A stretch of 64,000 bases of DNA from Nostoc sp. ATCC 43529 (lineage in GTDB: Bacteria; Cyanobacteriota; Cyanobacteriia; Cyanobacteriales; Nostocaceae): the NCBI GenBank assembly GCA_003326205.1, contig LWTK01000031.1, positions 185,555 to 249,554 of the forward strand, given 5' to 3'. A program made the translations under genes and the position numbers. The first letter of the stretch is position 1. Each line of letters starts with the position of its first letter. Below, one piece after another: positions 1-9,434 of this stretch. Under the pieces are notes generated by a model that worked only from the letters and a program-made list of their open reading frames with translations, was not told the DNA's origin and did not search any database.

Positions 1-196
1 CAATACTACCAATAAAATAATCATCGGATTTATGTCGAAATTCAAGGGAAGGAAATTCTTTATATACGTCATATAAAAGCTGTTCCACTTCCTTTTCTTC
101 CCATACATACTCCCTTTGATAAGCTGGTATGATGTAGAAATCATCAAATAATTTGTCGATTGTTAAATCTAATGACTTGATTGTTTGTTGATTCAT
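1..196 (-). CDS. DUF262 / GmrS-like N-terminal fragment (runs off left edge)
   Basis: Only the first 65 codons are inside the window; the rest lies beyond base 1. The ATG is at 194-196. The peptide contains FDDFYIIPAYQREYVWEE followed by VEQLLYDV, and later DDYFIGSI. The motif order IP.YQR.Y.W, then a helix, then Y.xGSI is the hallmark of the DUF262 domain (ParB/Srx-fold NTPase), found as the N-terminal part of GmrSD-type modification-dependent restriction enzymes and in many stand-alone proteins of unknown role. Whether a DUF1524 (HNH, GmrD-like) half follows cannot be seen here. The family call is quite sure; a defence role is inference. Confidence 0.75.
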   Translation of the reverse strand, partial: MNQQTIKSLDLTIDKLFDDFYIIPAYQREYVWEEKEVEQLLYDVYKEFPSLEFRHKSDDYFIGSI

Positions 197-384
197 AAAT
201 TACCTACTATTCCAAAGAGCTAAACTTTTTGTCATTGCCATTTAACAAATCAGTGCTGATGAGATGGACGCAGCAGTACTATAGTCAGTTGCCTAAAAAA
301 TATTTCTAGATGTAATAATAATATCATTACATCCAGAAATGTCCTGTATTTTATACCCAATAATACTTGAGACTTAGTATTATT

Positions 385-2259
385 TTATTCCACAGTTACA
401 GACTTGGCTAAGTTCCTCGGCTGGTCAACGTCTAAACCGCGACGGGCTGCAATGTGATAAGCCAATAGTTGCAGAGGAACAACTGTGAGGATAGGCGATA
501 GTAATTCATCTACTGATGAAACTGGAAGTAAGTCGTTAAAGATTTCCGCAGCTTCGCCATCTTTAACAGGAGTTACCCCAATTAAGCGAGAATCTCTGGC
601 TTTGGCTTCTTGGGCATTGGAAATCACCTTTTCATACACACTACCAGGAACTGCGATCGCCACTACCGGTACTTTCGCATCTAACAAAGCAATGGGGCCG
701 TGTTTCATCTCGCCAGCTGGATATCCTTCGGCGTGAATGTAGCTGATTTCTTTTAATTTCAACGCCCCTTCTAAAGCAATTGGAAAGTTAATTCCTCTAC
801 CGACAAAAATGAAATCTTGGGTTTCAGCAAATTCGTGGGCTAGCTGTTCGCTTAAATGTTCCTGAGTTTCTAATGTTGACTCAATGTCTTTAGGAATTTG
901 TCGCAAGCCATTAATAATTTTCTCTAAAGTTTCTGGGGAAACTGTCTGACGATGAGCCGCTAAATCTAATGCCAATGCATAAAACGCCATCAGTTGGGCA
1001 GTAAAAGTTTTTGTCGCCGCTACGCCAATTTCAATTCCTGCTAACGTGCTAATAATATTTGGTACTAAATGACCAAGACTACTTTCTGGACGATTAGTAA
1101 TACCTAAAAGTCGTGCTTCATATTTAGCTTCTTTTCCCTGGCGGCGTTCTTTTTCCATCGCCAAAGCTGCCAGAGTATCAGCGGTTTCACCCGATTGAGT
1201 AACGCCAATAATCAAAGTATTGGATGTCAATGGTGAAGGTGCATAACGATACTCAGAAGCGTAATGAACTTGAGTGGAAATTCCTGCTAGTTGTTCGATT
1301 AAATATTTTCCAATTAATGCTGCGTGCCAACTTGTGCCACAAGCGACGATGTGAATTTGTTCTAAATCTGTATATAAATCTTCAGGTAACCCTAGATTGA
1401 TTGGCGATCGCACATTTTCTTCTACATTATGAAAATAAGCTTCTAAACTAGCTCTCACTACCCCCGGTTGCTCGTGAATTTCTTTGAGCATGAAATGTTT
1501 GAATCCCTGTTTTTCCACCATCGTGGGATTCAAATTAAGTAATCGGGGTTGTTTTTTGAGCCTATCGCCAGCAAAATTGTAAATCTCAACGCCCAATGGT
1601 GTCAGACGGGCAATTTCCCCATTTTCCAAAGGTAGCACCGCACGGGTGTAGGCGACGATCGCTGGCGTGTCGGAAGCACAAAAGAACTCCCCTTGACCAA
1701 AACCAATAACCAAAGGCGCTTGTTGGCGAACAACAATCAATTCATCAGGATAATCCGCAGAAACTACTGCAAGTGCAAATGCCCCTTCTAGGTGGTTAAC
1801 AGCTTCGCGAACTGCTTCTAGGAAACCAGATGAGGGGGAAAAACTCTTTAAAATTTCGGCGATGAGGTGGGGGATAACTTCGGTATCGGTTTCGGAACGA
1901 AAAACGTGTCCTTTGGCTTTGAGTTCTTCCCGTAACTCGCGGTAATTTTCAATAATGCCATTTTGTACCACCGCCACTCGCATTGCGGTATCCAGATGGG
2001 GATGGGCGTTGTATTCTTCTGGTTTACCATGAGTCGCCCAGCGAGTATGACCAATACCAATTTGGGCAGGGGTCTCCATTTGTTCGAGTTTAGAACGTAG
2101 GTTATGCAGCTTGCCTTTTGCCCGCACGCAATGAACTTCACCTTCCCAAACAGTGGCGATTCCAGCAGAATCATAGCCCCTGTACTCTAGTTTTTCCAGC
2201 CCAGCCAGCAAAATGTCTGTTGCAGCTTGAGTGCCTATATATCCAACAATTCCGCACAT
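385..2259 (-). CDS. glmS: Glutamine--fructose-6-phosphate aminotransferase (isomerizing)
   Basis: Makes glucosamine-6-phosphate from fructose-6-phosphate and glutamine, the first step toward UDP-GlcNAc for peptidoglycan and lipopolysaccharide; cytoplasmic. The protein is 624 aa, normal for GlmS. It starts MCGIVGYIG, so the glutaminase nucleophile Cys2 is present, and GHTRWATHGKP (about 70-80) belongs to the Ntn glutamine amidotransferase site. Two SIS sugar-isomerase domains follow, with CGTSWHAAL and TQSGETADT in the first. The C-terminus DQPRNLAKSVTVE is the conserved sugar-site tail. It lies downstream of psaC on the same strand across about 390 bp, so it probably has its own promoter. Confidence 0.98.
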   Translation of the reverse strand: MCGIVGYIGTQAATDILLAGLEKLEYRGYDSAGIATVWEGEVHCVRAKGKLHNLRSKLEQMETPAQIGIGHTRWATHGKPEEYNAHPHLDTAMRVAVVQNGIIENYRELREELKAKGHVFRSETDTEVIPHLIAEILKSFSPSSGFLEAVREAVNHLEGAFALAVVSADYPDELIVVRQQAPLVIGFGQGEFFCASDTPAIVAYTRAVLPLENGEIARLTPLGVEIYNFAGDRLKKQPRLLNLNPTMVEKQGFKHFMLKEIHEQPGVVRASLEAYFHNVEENVRSPINLGLPEDLYTDLEQIHIVACGTSWHAALIGKYLIEQLAGISTQVHYASEYRYAPSPLTSNTLIIGVTQSGETADTLAALAMEKERRQGKEAKYEARLLGITNRPESSLGHLVPNIISTLAGIEIGVAATKTFTAQLMAFYALALDLAAHRQTVSPETLEKIINGLRQIPKDIESTLETQEHLSEQLAHEFAETQDFIFVGRGINFPIALEGALKLKEISYIHAEGYPAGEMKHGPIALLDAKVPVVAIAVPGSVYEKVISNAQEAKARDSRLIGVTPVKDGEAAEIFNDLLPVSSVDELLSPILTVVPLQLLAYHIAARRGLDVDQPRNLAKSVTVE

Positions 2260-2649
2260 TGCTCACACCACTTTTTTTGAGGATGATTAAATCCAGTATA
2301 GTTGTTACCACAAACTGGGTGTTTTGCAAAGAAAAAAGGGGGCTATTTGCTCCCTCTGCCACTAGGTATGTATTTTTATGGATTCTGGGCTTTTGATTTG
2401 AAGGTACAAAGGTGGCTTATAGGATTTAACAAAAAAGAATTCAGGAGTCAGGAGTTACCAATTCAGTATGAAAAAGGTTTTGAGTGCTGAGTTCCGAGTC
2501 CTGAGCGAACAATCAAGAAATTATTTTGGTAATTTACTTGTTTGTATCTCAGCACTAGGCACTCTGGGAGAACTCCGAGCGCCAGCTACCCTTTGGGAAC
2601 GCCAAAGGCTAACGGGCGATCGGAAGTTGGGTGACTCGGTAGGAGCTTT
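2260..2649. other. Intergenic region between psaC and glmS
   Basis: 390 bp without a supported gene. It should hold the end of the psaC transcript and the glmS promoter. It contains short repetitive text of the kind common in Nostocales spacers (repeats of a ggagtcaggagt/gagtcctgag type near 2440-2510, and an imperfect palindrome ctttgggaacgccaaag near 2590). The short ORFs here have no recognisable protein. Confidence 0.5.
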
Positions 2650-3482
<833 letters not shown>

Positions 3483-3673
3483 TAGGACTTACGCACTGTA
3501 CAAATTAATCATCGTAGGTATTCACGAAAATAGGTCGTTTTAGTCTTTCATAGACGTTTCTTGATGATACGTAAACCCGCACTGTAGGGGCACAGCATTG
3601 CTGTGCCCCTACGACAGATGTGGTTTTTTCAAGCACCACATATTTTGTATTTACCGTCAATGCGTAACTCCTA
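3483..3673. mobile_element. MITE-like element with TAGGACTTACGCACTG ends
   Basis: The 16-bp ends at 3483-3498 and 3658-3673 are inverted copies (TAGGACTTACGCACTG against TAGGAGTTACGCATTG, 14 of 16 matching) and both begin with TA. In the centre is a perfect 12-bp hairpin, arms 3584-3595 and 3601-3612 (GTAGGGGCACAG, loop CATTG). There is no coding sequence. The size of about 190 bp and this structure fit a non-autonomous miniature element. A single end of the same type (ggacttacgcac) appears near 40696. Confidence 0.6.
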
Positions 3674-3825
3674 TAGCTATGTTTTGAAACACTTATGCGA
3701 TCGCCTCAGATAACTAACAGAAAATATAGCGATCGCCCTGAGTATTTATCAGCGATCGCTCACCAAGAATTTTTATATTTAAATTTTTAATTCTGGCAAA
3801 ATTATAATTTTTGCTCCCAGATATT
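3674..3825. repeat. Cluster of three HIP1 sites
   Basis: Three GCGATCGC octamers occur within about 60 bp (near 3697, 3729 and 3753). HIP1 is the highly iterated palindrome of cyanobacterial genomes. Such dense spacing is noticeable, but no function is implied. Confidence 0.6.
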
Positions 3826-4062
3826 TCAGAGTATTTCTGAACTGGCAAATTCATCATTAATCAGAGAAAATTTGGTCTGAATAATTGGTTCGCTAGCGAT
3901 TTCTATCAATTCTTCTTGTGGAGGTTTAACATCAGCAAATTTATCTTTTGTATACTCCCTTTCTCTAATTTCGCGAGCAATACTTTCCAGTAGCCAAAGT
4001 TGTTCTTCCACAGACAATGCACGGATGGAGCGCTCAATTTCTAGTAAATTCGGTGATATCAT
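3826..4062 (-). CDS. Small antitoxin-like protein (orphan)
   Basis: 78 aa from the ATG at 4060-4062; an extension to 4080 would need a TTG start and is less likely. The region IERSIRALSVEEQLWLLESIAREIRE is a helical segment like that of many small cyanobacterial proteins annotated as type II antitoxin N-termini, where an xLSxEEQLxLLExIxxxLR motif precedes the toxin-binding tail. No toxin gene is seen on either side: upstream is a 200-bp spacer and an unrelated forward gene. It may be an orphan antitoxin, a remnant, or a regulator of a distant toxin. Function is not established. Confidence 0.55.
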   Translation of the reverse strand: MISPNLLEIERSIRALSVEEQLWLLESIAREIREREYTKDKFADVKPPQEELIEIASEPIIQTKFSLINDEFASSEIL

Positions 4063-4271
4063 TTTGCTTGAGATTTCCAAAAAGGTGTATTTTTCAAAGC
4101 TATTATACTCAGTCTATCTGGTTAATCCAGACCATCGCAAATTCATCATCATTTTTTTCATGTCTATCTTTTCACAAACCAAATGAGATAGCTATAAATA
4201 ACCATCAGCCAGTTTTATAACATTTTAATTAAGTATTACTGCCCAATCAAAATGTAGGGTAAGCTTGTTAC

Positions 4272-4640
4272 ATGAATTACGAAACAGCTCGGAAACTCCT
4301 GATAGATCAGACAATCCCAACTAAGGATTACCCAGATGCGCTGTTAGAGCGTATGAAACATGGGAAACCTCCAGTACCTGGTCAAATCACCTCAATTTTG
4401 TTGGCATTGAAAGTAGTGTTTGAAGCCCTCAAAGATGCCCCCACCCTAGATCGAGAACTGGCTTTGGCGCTTTATCAGTTAAGCATCAAGACGCAACAGG
4501 TATTTGCCGCAGGGCGTAAAGCTGGCATTGATTGGCCGCCACTACTCAAGGAAGATTTGTTACGAATTTCTTTAGGAGCTGAAAGTATCTTTTCGGGCAC
4601 ATGGCAAACCTTAGCTTCTGTCGGCTTGGAGAAGTTGTAG
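4272..4640 (+). CDS. Conserved cyanobacterial protein of unknown function (122 aa)
   Basis: Starts MNYETARKLL and contains GKPPVPGQITSILLALKVV, a proline turn followed by hydrophobic helices, then AGRKAGIDWPPLLKEDLLRI. It is predicted helical and soluble, with no signal peptide or membrane segment. I recall similar cyanobacterial proteins carrying the label 'dethiobiotin synthase', but no P-loop or other feature of that enzyme is present, so that label should not be trusted. It is convergent with the secreted protein at 4707-5318; the roughly 65-bp gap has G-rich then pyrimidine-rich filler. Confidence 0.75.
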   Translation: MNYETARKLLIDQTIPTKDYPDALLERMKHGKPPVPGQITSILLALKVVFEALKDAPTLDRELALALYQLSIKTQQVFAAGRKAGIDWPPLLKEDLLRISLGAESIFSGTWQTLASVGLEKL

Positions 4641-4706
4641 ATAAAAGAGTGGGGGCAGGGGGGGCAGGGGGAGAAAAAATAACCAACGCCCAATGCCCAA
4701 TGCCCA

Positions 4707-5318
4707 TTACCGAATTTGCAATTCCTTTTCTAACTTATCTAGGTCTGTTTTGAGCAAAATCGTCATTTGGCCGGTAAAAGCTTTGCCTGTTTTGGGTTGG
4801 GCAATTTCGACCCAATACACATAGCGCGAACCTACTCGTAATTCTCCTTTTAAAGCTTCTCGAATGGGAGTTTTAGCAAGACGCGCTGAGTTAACAGTCT
4901 TTTGGCTGGGATATTGATATACAACTTCGGCGCGATCGTAGTCTTGATAAATCTCCAAACCATAAATCACCCGCAAGGATTCTTGGAGGCGATCGAATGT
5001 CATGCCGTTAATGGCATCATACATTGCAATGCGCTCGCTACGAATTGTGCCACGGTCTTTGGAAAACTCCACCCTCCCAGGAGGCAAAACCGACGCTTGA
5101 AAAGTGAATCTTTGAGCAGCTGTATCAGTCTTTTGCACATACAATTGCTCCCCATTCCTGGGGCGTAGTGTGGGATGTGCTTTAATCCAAGTGCCTACTT
5201 CTTCTGTACTTTGCCCTGGTAAAGCATTCACTTTGGCATCAAAAAGCGTTCCCGCACACAGCCAAGGCACTAGAGAAAAAGGCAAAATTAAAACTTTAAG
5301 CAGAGATTTTTTGAGCAT
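4707..5318 (-). CDS. Secreted conserved cyanobacterial protein (203 aa)
   Basis: The N-terminus MLKKSLLKVLILPFSLVPWL is a typical Sec signal peptide, with cleavage likely near residue 25-32. The mature part contains GQSTEEVGTWIKAHPTLRP and RSERIAMYDAINGMTFDRLQ and ends in a charged helix, with no cysteine or catalytic motif that I recognise. It probably acts in the periplasm or at the thylakoid lumen face. The ATG at 5316-5318 fits the signal peptide. The neighbours give no functional hint. Confidence 0.7.
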   Translation of the reverse strand: MLKKSLLKVLILPFSLVPWLCAGTLFDAKVNALPGQSTEEVGTWIKAHPTLRPRNGEQLYVQKTDTAAQRFTFQASVLPPGRVEFSKDRGTIRSERIAMYDAINGMTFDRLQESLRVIYGLEIYQDYDRAEVVYQYPSQKTVNSARLAKTPIREALKGELRVGSRYVYWVEIAQPKTGKAFTGQMTILLKTDLDKLEKELQIR

Positions 5319-5648
5319 TTTTCTATTCAGGATTTATATGGAAATTTCCCTATTAGGGATTAACCATAGTTTTCCCGTTTTTCAGCAAGATCATTTCATA
5401 GATCTACTCAACTTTAGACATCAGGGTTCTTACTTATCAAGAGTCTACTATAGAAAAAACAAACGGACATTATCTCCCTCTCTGCTTCTCGTGTTTTACA
5501 AGCGATCGCAGATTATTTCGCAGTAGAAAATATTGAGGCTGGTGAGCGACTTTTGTATGCGCTTAATCAAAAATGTCAACAACTTTATTAACGAGATTTT
5601 CTACATTGTTTGGCTAGACCCCGACCATCTCCTGTACTCTGCAAAAAA
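5319..5648. other. Intergenic region with a possible gene remnant
   Basis: 330 bp with no intact gene. From 5454 to 5591 there is a 45-codon forward frame without a start codon, ending ...GERLLYALNQKCQQLY and a stop. Its composition is protein-like, it contains a HIP1 site, and it may be the C-terminal stub of a decayed gene. I do not recognise the family. Confidence 0.35.
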
Positions 5649-6698
5649 TTAAGGAATCATTGCTACTTTAATTACTTGACGCGCTTTCATCTCATAAAAC
5701 ACTTGTTCTAAATCTTTTAATGGTCGCTGTTCGCTAATAAGTAATTCAAAGGGAATTTTTCGACTTGCTATTAGTGATAAAGCCGATCGCACATACTTTG
5801 GTGTATTATGAAACACCCCTTTAATAGTTAGTTCGCTATAGTGTAGCTGTTCTGTATTTACACTGATGCTGGTATCCCGCGGACAGCCACCGAATAAGTT
5901 TACTGTTGCACCAGGACGGGCGCAGGCGATCGCAGTTTCCCAAACACTAGGCACACCAGTGGCTTCAATGACTACATCTGCACCCCATCCTTGGGTAAAC
6001 TCTTTCACTACACTTGGAATATCTGGAATTTGATGATAATTAAAGGTCTGGGCTGCACCCAATTTTTTACCAATTTCTAACCTCTGGTCATTACCTCCCC
6101 ACAGCAACACCTCAGCACTATCCGCTAAAGCTGCTACAAACATTAACCCGATGGCCCCATCTCCCAAAACGACTACTTTATCTTTGGGCTGAATATGAGA
6201 ACGCGCTACACCATGCAACACACAAGCTAGGGGTTCTGTCATGGCTGCTAATTCCCAAGGCAAATCATCAGGAATCTGCAATAAATTATGCTGTACTATC
6301 GGTGCGGGAATTTTCAGATATTGGGCAAAAGTCCCGTTATTCCAAGTTAAATTTGGACACAATGAATACTCCTGACGTTGACAAAAAAAACACTCCATGC
6401 ATGGAGCAGAATTATTAGCGACAACGCGATCGCCTATTTGCCAACCGGTAACACCCACTCCCAAGGCGACAATTTGCCCAGCAGCTTCATGCCCAAACAG
6501 CGTCGGCGGTTTCAACATTTTGGCATGGCCGCCACGCCGCCAGACTTTCAAATCGGTACCACAAGTTGTTGCTGTTCCCACTTGGATGACAACTTCGCCC
6601 GCCGCAGGAGTGGGATCGGCAACTTCTTCTAGGCGTAAATTTTCTTGCCCATAAAGTAACGCTGCTAACAAAATTTTAAACCTATCAATTAGATCCAC
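5649..6698 (-). CDS. Zinc-dependent medium-chain alcohol/polyol dehydrogenase
   Basis: NAD(P)-dependent dehydrogenase of the MDR superfamily, near the sorbitol/threonine dehydrogenase branch. Catalytic-zinc residues are in TCGTDLKVW and FGHEAAG; the structural zinc lobe has four cysteines in PCMECFFCQRQEYSLC; the Rossmann motif is VVVLGDGAIGLM. The substrate cannot be told. The start is uncertain: 6698 is a GTG, and homologous N-termini usually begin close to LLAALLYGQE, which would fit the TTG at 6669-6671. It stands alone, separated from neighbours by about 90 bp (zinc-ribbon gene, same strand) and 330 bp. Confidence 0.88.
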   Translation of the reverse strand: MDLIDRFKILLAALLYGQENLRLEEVADPTPAAGEVVIQVGTATTCGTDLKVWRRGGHAKMLKPPTLFGHEAAGQIVALGVGVTGWQIGDRVVANNSAPCMECFFCQRQEYSLCPNLTWNNGTFAQYLKIPAPIVQHNLLQIPDDLPWELAAMTEPLACVLHGVARSHIQPKDKVVVLGDGAIGLMFVAALADSAEVLLWGGNDQRLEIGKKLGAAQTFNYHQIPDIPSVVKEFTQGWGADVVIEATGVPSVWETAIACARPGATVNLFGGCPRDTSISVNTEQLHYSELTIKGVFHNTPKYVRSALSLIASRKIPFELLISEQRPLKDLEQVFYEMKARQVIKVAMIP

Positions 6699-6791
6699 CT
6701 GATTTTACCAGTTGAACCTATTTGATAGGTTTAAACTAAAATTTGGTTTTGATTTTTTAGTAGGTTTTTATCAAACTAAAATACTGAAAAA

Positions 6792-6977
6792 TTAGGAATT
6801 CGCAGCTGTTTGAGGAAGGACTCCGGTATTTCGGCTTTCCGCATTTGGCAAACGAGTAACAGTTAACAGCGGTACTTCTTGTCGGCACGACAGGCAAAAC
6901 CAATATAGTTCACCGTGACGGATATGACGCAGGAGGGAACCACCGCAGCATGGGCAAGTGTTGGCTCTCGTACTCAT
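6792..6977 (-). CDS. Small zinc-ribbon protein (61 aa)
   Basis: Two CxxC pairs, CPCCGG at about residues 8-13 and CLSC near 28-31, frame a short beta segment (RHIRHGELYWF), giving a one-zinc ribbon fold. Proteins like this are common and unnamed in cyanobacteria; the role could be nucleic-acid or protein binding. The ATG at 6975-6977 has AGGAGG a few bases upstream (reverse of cctcct at 6985-6990), a strong ribosome-binding site that supports expression. It lies between the dehydrogenase and the glycosyltransferase on the same strand. Confidence 0.75.
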   Translation of the reverse strand: MSTRANTCPCCGGSLLRHIRHGELYWFCLSCRQEVPLLTVTRLPNAESRNTGVLPQTAANS

Positions 6978-7034
6978 ACCAATGTCCTCCTTAAATAAAA
7001 ATTGTTGTTTAAGCTAAGCAAAAAAATCAGTTGA

Positions 7035-8105
7035 TTAAAAGCGGATGTTCCCAGCGTGAATGCGGCCATTCGATTCTATGCGGTCTTTAATAATTTGTCT
7101 GTAAACAGCTTCATATCCGTTAACCATTTGGCTAACACTAAAATTGTTTTCTACATATTTTCGACAGGTTTGACGATTTAGTTCCAAAGCTAATGGAATC
7201 ATTGCCGCAATTTGGTCATAGCTTTGACAGATAAAACCTGTTTTACCGTGAGCAATCACTTCAGGTACGGAGCCGAAATTCATGGCAATTACTGGTGTAC
7301 CAGTTGCCATTGATTCAATCATTACTAAGCCAAAAGGTTCTTGCCAAGCGATGGGGAAAAGAGTAATAGCAGCATTGCCCAGAAGTTCAGTTTTTTCAGC
7401 GTGGTTGATTTCGCCTAAATATTCAATTTGCTGACCATCAATATGGGGGGCAATCTCTTGTTCAAAAAACTTAGAATCTCCTAAGTCAACTTTTCCAGCC
7501 ATCTTTAAGCGCCAACCGGCCTGTTTAGCAATGGCGATCGCATGTTGTGGCCCTTTCTCTGGCGAAAAGCGACCTAAAAATGCCAAATACGGAGGCTCTG
7601 ACGGTTGGGCTACAAATGGATAATCTGTTAACTCAATTCCGTTATAAACCGTGGCAATATAGTTAAGATCGATTTGACGCTGCGAGTTACTAATGCTGAC
7701 GTATGGTTGCTTTTTGTGGTAGCTAAACGCGTTACGGTTGTCCTTTGTAAAATTATTGTGTAGGGTATGCACTGTAGAAGTTGTTGTTATCAAAGTCGCC
7801 AAAGGTAATGCCGAAATCCCTACATGAGAATGGATAATATCGAACTCGGCAGTACGTTGATAAACTTGACTCACTTCCAGCATTTCGTACACTATATACT
7901 CTTTGACATTTGGGTCTAAGCGTAATGCACGCGGATAAACTGCTTCTAATTGAGCCATAGTTTGAGAATCGCCGGAGGCAAATAAAGTTACCTCATGACC
8001 GCGACGAACAAGTTCATCAGTCAAGCGACTCACTACCAGTTCTATTCCTCCATAACTAGGAGGTGGAACCCTTTCCCATAAGGGGGCAACTTGAGCGATT
8101 TTCAT
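7035..8105 (-). CDS. Glycosyltransferase family 4 protein
   Basis: GT-B fold retaining glycosyltransferase. The chosen start is the ATG at 8103-8105 (MKIAQVAPLWERVPPPSYGG), which matches the beginning of the N-terminal Rossmann domain; a longer frame to 8144 adds 13 residues with no family support. The acceptor side has GGIELVVSRLTDELVRRGHE. The donor side has FLGRFSPEKGP and the EPFGLVMIESMATGTPVIA EX7E segment that binds the nucleotide sugar. Substrates are unknown. It probably takes part in glycolipid, exopolysaccharide or trehalose/sucrose-like synthesis; the context does not discriminate. Confidence 0.9.
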   Translation of the reverse strand: MKIAQVAPLWERVPPPSYGGIELVVSRLTDELVRRGHEVTLFASGDSQTMAQLEAVYPRALRLDPNVKEYIVYEMLEVSQVYQRTAEFDIIHSHVGISALPLATLITTTSTVHTLHNNFTKDNRNAFSYHKKQPYVSISNSQRQIDLNYIATVYNGIELTDYPFVAQPSEPPYLAFLGRFSPEKGPQHAIAIAKQAGWRLKMAGKVDLGDSKFFEQEIAPHIDGQQIEYLGEINHAEKTELLGNAAITLFPIAWQEPFGLVMIESMATGTPVIAMNFGSVPEVIAHGKTGFICQSYDQIAAMIPLALELNRQTCRKYVENNFSVSQMVNGYEAVYRQIIKDRIESNGRIHAGNIRF

Positions 8106-8563
8106 AAGTTGTTTCGGTTCAGTCTGTAAAGTTGTCCCCAACATAATGAACTACCTCATTATTTTATGAGAACAAAGCATTTGTACTTACTTTTTTGAAA
8201 TTTAAATTAACCTAACAGGCTACCAAAAGCACAATATTCGGTTTACCCTAACCCAACTTTTCCACCAATAAATCACTAGACTGTCGGCATAAGTTACCTT
8301 TGAGCCATATTTATAACCTATAACTAATCAATTACTGGTTGCATCTGTCTTCGGGATCATAATCTAGTAGAATATTTTGTAGCAGAACTTACAAAACTGA
8401 ATATTTTGTAGTTCAAAATACTAAATTATTAAACGGGATCAAATTATTACAGCTTGGTTTAAACGCAATGAACAAATAGGATGTAAATTATAAGTATTAA
8501 ATAATTGTAGAAAAATTACATAATTTGTAATTGATAATTTACAAAAGTTTTGATAGCCAACTC
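8106..8563. other. Divergent intergenic region
   Basis: About 460 bp between the leftward glycosyltransferase and the rightward exonuclease, so it carries both promoters. It is very AT-rich. A direct repeat aatattttgtag occurs at about 8371 and 8400, 29 bp apart. No RNA gene or other structure was recognised. Confidence 0.4.
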
Positions 8564-9346
8564 ATGAAAATCGCTACTTGGAACGTCAACTCAATTCGCA
8601 TTCGTCTCGAACAGGTTACTGATTGGTTAACTCATAATCCCGTTGATGTTCTGTGCTTGCAAGAAACCAAAGTTATAGATGCCGAGTTTCCGCGATCGCC
8701 TTTTGAGGAAATGGGCTATCACCTTTATCTATCAGGACAAAAATCTTATAACGGTGTAGCTATCATCAGCCGCCAACCACTCTTAGACGTAACTAGCGGC
8801 TTTAGAGCAATTATGAAAGATTTACCGCCGGAATGGGATGAACAAAAGCGAGTAATTACAGGTGTAATTGACGGTATTCGGATTGTGAACTTATACGTTC
8901 CCAACGGCGCGGCGGTAGGAACCGAAAAATATGAATATAAACTCCGCTGGCTAACAGTGTTACGTAAATACTTGCGATTGCTGCTACTGTCACAACCTGA
9001 TATATGTATGTGCGGTGACTTCAACATTGCGCCGGAAGCCAAAGATATTCACGAACAAGTGAGTACAGAAAATCATATTATGGCCACAGAAATAGAGCGC
9101 CAAGCCTTACGGGATATTCTGACACTGGGATTCGCTGATGCGTTTCGTAAATTTACTAGCGAAGGCGGAAATTATAGCTGGTGGGATTATCGCGCCGCTG
9201 CCTTCCGTCGCAACTTAGGCTGGCGCATTGACCACCATTATCTTACACCCATACTTTATGAACGCGCTAAAAGTTGCATCATCGATGCTGCACCAAGAAA
9301 ATTAACCCAACCCAGCGACCATGTGCCGGTGATTGTTGAATTTTAA
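8564..9346 (+). CDS. xth: Exodeoxyribonuclease III (AP endonuclease family)
   Basis: Base-excision repair nuclease that cuts at abasic sites and removes 3' blocks. All signature segments of the EEP fold are present: IATWNVNSIRIRL at the start, LQETK (metal-binding Glu), NLYVPNG, GDFNIAPE, RIDHHYLTP and the terminal SDHVPV (catalytic His). Length from the ATG at 8564 is 260 aa, usual for Xth. The upstream extension to 8531 begins with TTG and is not needed. It stands alone. Confidence 0.95.
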   Translation: MKIATWNVNSIRIRLEQVTDWLTHNPVDVLCLQETKVIDAEFPRSPFEEMGYHLYLSGQKSYNGVAIISRQPLLDVTSGFRAIMKDLPPEWDEQKRVITGVIDGIRIVNLYVPNGAAVGTEKYEYKLRWLTVLRKYLRLLLLSQPDICMCGDFNIAPEAKDIHEQVSTENHIMATEIERQALRDILTLGFADAFRKFTSEGGNYSWWDYRAAAFRRNLGWRIDHHYLTPILYERAKSCIIDAAPRKLTQPSDHVPVIVEF

Positions 9347-9434
9347 ATTGGGCATTGGGCAGAAGAGGCGGAGGGGCAGAGGGGCAGAGGAGAAAAAACT
9401 TGTACAACAACTCTCCCCTGCTCCCCTGCCTCCT

